From: Pirellulaceae bacterium
GTDB lineage: Bacteria; Planctomycetota; Planctomycetia; Pirellulales; Pirellulaceae
Assembly (NCBI GenBank): GCA_018402565.1
Contig: JAGYIQ010000002.1
Coordinates: 372,001-436,000, forward strand
Direction: 5' to 3'
DNA length: 64,000 bases
Positions 60,091-64,000 of the stretch are shown one piece after another. Below the pieces are notes generated by a model. It did not search any database. It worked only from the letters and a program-made list of their open reading frames with translations, and was not told the DNA's origin. Each line of letters begins with the position of its first letter. Position 1 is the stretch's first letter. Made by a program: the position numbers and the translations under genes.

Positions 60091-60939
60091 ATGAAAAAAC
60101 GATCGCCATTAAGTCTCGGGGGGCTTCTCTGTTCGGCACTCCTTGGCCTGGGTTATACGTTGACACCGGCGACAGCGCCGCCGGAAACTGGGCAGGTCGC
60201 GGATTCTTCTCTGGATCGCCCCCTGCCGTCGGGGCCGCTGGGTGAGGTCATTCGCTTGGGTCGGGACCTGGTCGCCGAGACCGCGACGCATCCGTTGACC
60301 GCGCCGTTCAGCGGCAACGACCTCAACTGCACCTCCTGCCACTTGCAAAACGGCACCCATGAAACGGCCGCCAGTTTCCTGGGTGTGGCAACGGCTTATC
60401 CCGCTTGGTCACCGCGTGAGCAGCGCGTGTTGACACTGGAGGATCGAATCTTGAACTGCTTCATGCGCAGCTGCAATGGCACGCGTCCTCCGCTGGGCAG
60501 TCAAGTCTCCGTGGCCATCGCCGCCTACATCACCTGGCTGTCCTCCGACCAAGCCATCCAAATGAACGCGACAGGACCCCATGGCCCGCGGGCGATTCCG
60601 TCGTTGACGTTGGGGGAATCCGTCGCGGACGCCGCAAGCGGGGCCACCCTGTACGCTGAAAAATGCGCGGATTGCCACAAAATTGACGGCCAGGGTACCG
60701 CAGATGGTCCACCGGTTTGGGGGCCTCGCTCCTTCAATACCGGCGCGGGTTTGTCAAAGGTCACCGGACTGGCCAAGTGGCTCAAAGTCGCTATGCCACC
60801 CGACCAAGCGGATCTGTCGGAGCAAGAAGCCTTGGACATCGCCGCTTTTGTCAATTCGCATGATCGACCCAAATTCGAGTTATTCGAACATTTGCCGCCC
60901 GCGGATCAAATGGGGCAATACAACGGAATCCAGCCCTAA
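60091..60939 (+). CDS. TsdA-like dihaem cytochrome c
   Basis: 282 residues with a signal peptide (SLGGLLCSALLGLGYTLTPA) and two haem-binding motifs, C80-TSC-H84 and C192-ADC-H196. The segment LEDRILNCFMRSCNG (about 117-130) matches the thiosulfate dehydrogenase TsdA region in which a cysteine (C123 here) is an axial ligand of haem 1, so thiosulfate oxidation to tetrathionate, or the reverse reduction, is the best guess. It starts 28 bp after the PVC dehydrogenase gene and is probably co-transcribed, supplying or receiving electrons. No quinol-oxidising partner is adjacent. Confidence 0.85.
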   Translation: MKKRSPLSLGGLLCSALLGLGYTLTPATAPPETGQVADSSLDRPLPSGPLGEVIRLGRDLVAETATHPLTAPFSGNDLNCTSCHLQNGTHETAASFLGVATAYPAWSPREQRVLTLEDRILNCFMRSCNGTRPPLGSQVSVAIAAYITWLSSDQAIQMNATGPHGPRAIPSLTLGESVADAASGATLYAEKCADCHKIDGQGTADGPPVWGPRSFNTGAGLSKVTGLAKWLKVAMPPDQADLSEQEALDIAAFVNSHDRPKFELFEHLPPADQMGQYNGIQP

Positions 60940-61043
60940 GGCACCTCTTGGGCGGCGGCATTGTCGGACGTTGGAGTCGGTGGTGTCCCTGGCCGATAAC
61001 CGTCCCCCCACGAGCCGGAGACACCTCACGACGGTGATGCACC

Positions 61044-62132
61044 CTACGCGGCCTGACGTCGCTCGCGAATACTGGCGATTGGCAGCTGCCAACCCAGCGT
61101 CTCGCGGACAGTGTATCCGGCGCGTTGGGTGGTTTGGAAATAGGTACGATTGGCGATCTCGCCCATCAATCCCAGGCTAAAGAACTGGATACTGGCGATG
61201 CCTGTGATGGCAGACAGTAAAAAGAATGGGTTACCGGTGATGTCGAACCCGCCCAGCAGTTTCATCATCAGACAGGTGATGGCACATCCGAGACTGAGGC
61301 AGGTGGTCAGGATCCCGACTCCGCCGAACAGCTTCATGGGCGAGGCGACAAATCGCTGCATGTACCAGACCGTCAACAGATCCAAGACCACGCGGAACGT
61401 TCGATTGATGCCGTACTTGGTCTGGCCGTGGATCCGCGGGCGGTGATGTGTGACGACCTCGCAGCAGCGGGCCCCTTGCAAGTGGGCCAAGATGGGAATG
61501 AACCGATGCATTTCGCCATAAAGTTGTAATTCGATCGCGATCTCTCGGCGGATGACTTTCAGCGTGCAGCCCAAGTCATGGATTGGGAACCGAGTCGTGC
61601 GAGAAATCAACCAATTCGCGACGCGGGAGGGCAGACGACGACTGAGCCAAAAGTCCTGCCGCTGTTTTCGCCACCCATGCACCAAGTCGTAGCCTTGAGC
61701 CAGCGTCTCCAGCATGTGCGGAATATCGGCCGGATCGTTCTGCAAATCGCCATCCAAGGTCACCAAGACTTCTCCGCTGGCGTGATCGATCCCGGCCTGC
61801 ATGGCGGCGGTCTGGCCGAAGTTCCGGCGGAGAAACACCGACTTGACGCGCGGGTCCTGCGCAGACAGCTCACGCATGACATCGGCCGAACCGTCCGTCG
61901 AGCCATCATCGACCAAGATCAGCTCGAACACATCGCTGGGACGACTCAGAGCCTGGCAGACCTGTTCGTACAGAATGGGCAAGTTTTCCACTTCATTGTG
62001 GACCGGCACGATAACCGAGACCGCGACATCTCGCGTTGGCGCTGTGGGGCGTTCCGCTGGCACCTGCGTCTCGCTCGGGGCCTGAAAGCGCGAGAATCGG
62101 ATGACCGATTGCCGGGTTGATGATCGATTCAT
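61044..62132 (-). CDS. Family 2 glycosyltransferase, DPM1/GtrB-like
   Basis: 362 residues. The N-terminal GT-A domain begins VAVSVIVPVHNEVENLPILYEQV, with VLVTLDGDLQNDPADIPHML containing the DxD-type motif for nucleotide-sugar binding, then VHGWRKQRQDFWLSRRLPSRV. The C-terminal ~100 residues hold two to three membrane spans (LLTVWYMQRFVASPMKLFGGVGILTTCLSLGCAI, FFLLSAITGIASIQFFSLGL), the layout of polyprenyl-phosphate glycosyltransferases such as GtrB. It would transfer a sugar to a lipid carrier at the membrane for glycan building. The ATG at 62132 follows AGGATGG. It is divergent from the DUF481 gene. Confidence 0.9.
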   Translation of the reverse strand: MNRSSTRQSVIRFSRFQAPSETQVPAERPTAPTRDVAVSVIVPVHNEVENLPILYEQVCQALSRPSDVFELILVDDGSTDGSADVMRELSAQDPRVKSVFLRRNFGQTAAMQAGIDHASGEVLVTLDGDLQNDPADIPHMLETLAQGYDLVHGWRKQRQDFWLSRRLPSRVANWLISRTTRFPIHDLGCTLKVIRREIAIELQLYGEMHRFIPILAHLQGARCCEVVTHHRPRIHGQTKYGINRTFRVVLDLLTVWYMQRFVASPMKLFGGVGILTTCLSLGCAITCLMMKLLGGFDITGNPFFLLSAITGIASIQFFSLGLMGEIANRTYFQTTQRAGYTVRETLGWQLPIASIRERRQAA

Positions 62133-62412
62133 GGGAAAACCATCCTGGTTACAAAGGCCGTCGGTGGCCCATCGATCCGCCGGTCGCTGTCAATTGCTGT
62201 CAACTGCCGTTACGCGTCCTCATCCGCTGCCCTGCCCACCGAGAAATTCGCTGCTAGCGAGAACGCATTTTGATCGAAGGCCGAGGCGGATTATCCGCAG
62301 TGCGGGCCTTGGTGTCCACATCAATTTCTCTCTTGTCGCTACCGGCCGTGACTGCTACCTTCCCCGCGACGGGAGTGGTCTGTATTTTGAGCGAGTTAAA
62401 GGATTGTTGCGA

Positions 62413-63231
62413 ATGAAAGCATGGTGGGTCTGGGGACTATTGGCTTGGCTGATCGCCGGGGGAGTGATTGGCAACTGGCGGCTAACTCTGGCCGCGGAGG
62501 ACTCCATCTTTCCGGGTGTGCCGTTGGTCAGCGAGCTGTACCAAAGTGAAATGGAAATGTGGACGGGCGATTTGACTTCGGGTTGGTCGGCCAGCTACGA
62601 GTTGGGGCTGAACGGGGCTCAAGGTAATGCCAACAACTTCAACTTGTCCACGGCATTGAATCTGACTCGGACCTTGGACAGTCGGATTACCACCGTAAAT
62701 CTCAACTACGCCCAGGCCACAAACGAGAACGTTCTGATTCGAGATTTTGCTCTGCTTCGTACTCGCAACGAGTATCTGTTGGGCGACTCTCCCTGGTCCA
62801 TCTTTACCGAAGGTCTCCTGGAATACGACAAGTTTCAAGCCTTTGACTTTCGACTCACGCTGGCGTCTGGCGTTGGCTATCGTTGGATCGAAAATGAAAC
62901 GACAACCTTAAAAACGCGTACGGGCTTAGGTACCTCGCGAGAATTCGGCGGTTCGAATGACGAGTGGAAACCGGAATTAGTCTTGGGGCTGGATTTTAAG
63001 CATCGCTTGACAGAGAAACAGAGCCTGTACCTGACGAACGACTTCTATCCGAATTGGACGGACTTCAGTGATTTCCGCATGATCACCGATGCCGGTTGGC
63101 AGTTGCTGATCGACGAGACCACTCGCACCAGCTTGAAGGTGGGGGTGATCAATCGACACGACAGCACGCCCGGCGGCCAGGAGGCCAACGACTTGAATTA
63201 CTCGATCTTGCTGATGTGGAATACCAAGTAG
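62413..63231 (+). CDS. DUF481-family outer-membrane barrel protein
   Basis: 272 residues from the ATG at 62413 (AAAGGA upstream; the long frame before it is not used). A signal peptide (WWVWGLLAWLIAGGVIG, cleavage near LAAED) is followed by alternating beta strands: WSASYELGLNGAQGNANNF, LNYAQATNENVLIRDFALLRTRNEY, WKPELVLGLDFKHRL, SLKVGVINRHDSTPGG. This pattern and length fit DUF481, an outer-membrane beta-barrel family. The next gene begins 1 bp after the stop codon, so the two are translated as one unit and probably act together. Confidence 0.8.
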   Translation: MKAWWVWGLLAWLIAGGVIGNWRLTLAAEDSIFPGVPLVSELYQSEMEMWTGDLTSGWSASYELGLNGAQGNANNFNLSTALNLTRTLDSRITTVNLNYAQATNENVLIRDFALLRTRNEYLLGDSPWSIFTEGLLEYDKFQAFDFRLTLASGVGYRWIENETTTLKTRTGLGTSREFGGSNDEWKPELVLGLDFKHRLTEKQSLYLTNDFYPNWTDFSDFRMITDAGWQLLIDETTRTSLKVGVINRHDSTPGGQEANDLNYSILLMWNTK

Positions 63232-63232
63232 C

Positions 63233-64000
63233 ATGAGTTGCCGTGTGGCTGCAGACGAAGCGGATCGATCCGAGCGACCTCTGACGGTCCGCTGTCGGCC
63301 CGACCTGATCGTTTCTCGCCAGCGGTACCAAGGCGGCGATTATTGGTTGGTCAAGGACCCACTGACGTTGCAGTACTTCCGCTTTCAAGAGGAGGAGTAC
63401 TGGTTGCTGCAGGCCCTGGATGGCGGGGCCACGGTCGAGGGCATGCAGCGTGAGTTCAGCCAACGATTCGCGCCCCAGAAGATCATGCCGGGTGAAATCC
63501 AACAGTTTATCGGCCAGCTCTTTCGCAGCGGGCTGATCCTGGCTGACGGTACCCACCAGGGCCGGCAACTGTGGCAACGCCGCCAGAAGCAGTTAAGTCG
63601 GGAGCGATGGGGGCAAGTGATGAACTTGCTCTCATATCGGTTCCCCGGCTTCGACGCCGGACGGATTTTGGATCGTTTGGCGCCATGGACCATGTGGTTC
63701 TTCTCGGCGTGGGCCGTCGGTCTGGTCGGTTTGCTGGCCATCGCCGCCGCGACCCTGGCGTTGACCCAGTTTGAGATCTTGCAGCAGCGTTTGCCGAGCT
63801 TTGAGCAGTTCTTTGCGATTAAGAATTGGGCCTTGCTGGCCGTGACGCTGGGTGTGACCAAAGTCATTCACGAACTGGGACATGGCCTGGCCTGTCGCCG
63901 TTTTGGTGGCGAGTGTCACGAGATGGGCGTGATGCTGTTGGTACTGACGCCATGCTTGTACTGCAATGTCTCGGACGCCTGGATGATCCCCTCCAAGTGG
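63233..64000 (+). CDS. PqqD-like domain fused to M50 metallopeptidase (partial)
   Basis: At least 256 residues, running off the right edge. Residues ~23-103 (RPDLIVSRQRYQGGDYWLV, YFRFQEEEYWLLQALDGGATVEGMQREF, then IQQFIGQLFRSGLI) have the helix-turn-helix pattern of a PqqD-like RiPP recognition element. After a membrane span (about 152-177) comes a second span with the zinc motif HELGH at 213-217 in TKVIHELGHGLACRRFGG, and LTPCLYCNVSDAW, the site-2-protease (M50) core. Such proteins cleave or process membrane or peptide substrates. The preceding DUF481 gene stops 1 bp before this ATG, indicating tight co-translation. The C-terminal half lies outside the window. Confidence 0.82.
   Translation, partial: MSCRVAADEADRSERPLTVRCRPDLIVSRQRYQGGDYWLVKDPLTLQYFRFQEEEYWLLQALDGGATVEGMQREFSQRFAPQKIMPGEIQQFIGQLFRSGLILADGTHQGRQLWQRRQKQLSRERWGQVMNLLSYRFPGFDAGRILDRLAPWTMWFFSAWAVGLVGLLAIAAATLALTQFEILQQRLPSFEQFFAIKNWALLAVTLGVTKVIHELGHGLACRRFGGECHEMGVMLLVLTPCLYCNVSDAWMIPSKW

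Noticed and set aside
1..64000. tRNA, rRNA, tmRNA or riboswitch
   Set aside because: No cloverleaf, tmRNA ends or recognised aptamer core was noticed by eye; a covariance-model search would be decisive.

Overview
The window looks like chromosomal DNA of a planctomycete, most likely of the Pirellulaceae type. The basis is a set of family markers that co-occur in that phylum: paired DUF1549/DUF1553 cytochrome and DUF1501 proteins (29.2-32.8 kb), a DUF1559 pilin-like protein with its small lipoprotein (53.7-55.4 kb), a very large PVC-type haem-binding dehydrogenase (55.8-60.1 kb), a PEP-CTERM protein, a dockerin-like calcium-motif protein, a 1295-residue secretin, and ribosomal genes with lineage-specific length changes. 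The DNA is GC-rich and mostly ordinary chromosomal housekeeping and envelope genes. I recognised no prophage, no CRISPR array, no tRNA or rRNA and no transposase gene.

Layout. 0-1.3 kb is gene-free and filled with MITE-like palindromic elements plus a ~100-bp direct repeat. 1.3-5.4 kb holds a PIF1-type helicase and a BamB-like propeller (minus strand). 5.8-10.6 kb (plus) holds a desaturase, a CstB-like persulfide dioxygenase with a candidate sigma-54 promoter, a squalene-cyclase-like repeat protein and a membrane protein. 10.9-11.7 kb is a PadR/HAAS pair with a near-consensus promoter. 12.7-23.0 kb is one long minus-strand run: nusA, infB, rbfA, an endonuclease-III-fold protein lacking its catalytic lysine, a large membrane-anchored protein and a LolCDE/MacB-like ABC pair. 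23.6-26.9 kb (plus) is the alpha ribosomal operon rpmJ-rpsM-rpsK-rpoA-rplQ without rpsD, closed by a perfect terminator. 27-28.9 kb has an orphan Wzt-like ABC ATPase and a histone-H1-like protein. 33.0-34.1 kb is an ArsR/rhodanese sulfur pair with a palindromic operator. 34.3-43.3 kb carries GGDEF, PlsC, CinA, an acyl-CoA-synthetase-like enzyme, recG, pyrD and a peroxiredoxin. 43.7-50.9 kb is a secretin locus with a lipoprotein, a BON-domain protein and a periplasmic helical protein. 51-55 kb holds exported surface proteins, 55.8-60.9 kb a dehydrogenase followed by a TsdA-like dihaem cytochrome, and 61-64 kb a glycosyltransferase, a DUF481 barrel and a truncated PqqD-like/M50 metallopeptidase.

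The most unusual property is not a single gene. Many intergenic gaps carry different short tandem arrays with a period of 15-17 bp, and within the alpha operon this holds for the three gaps between rpmJ and rpoA. In several cases the first repeat unit contains the last codons and stop codon of the upstream gene (rpmJ, rpsM, the rhodanese gene), and in one the duplication spans a start codon (PEP-CTERM gene). This suggests a genome-wide process that seeds ~16-bp duplications at gene edges. Other items worth a second look are the PqqD-like/M50 fusion at the right edge, the endonuclease-III pseudo-enzyme with an H1-like tail in the nusA/infB operon, a 145-bp MITE that supplies the stop codon of a DUF1501 gene, and a terminator-like hairpin placed just before a ribosome binding site at 51.1 kb.
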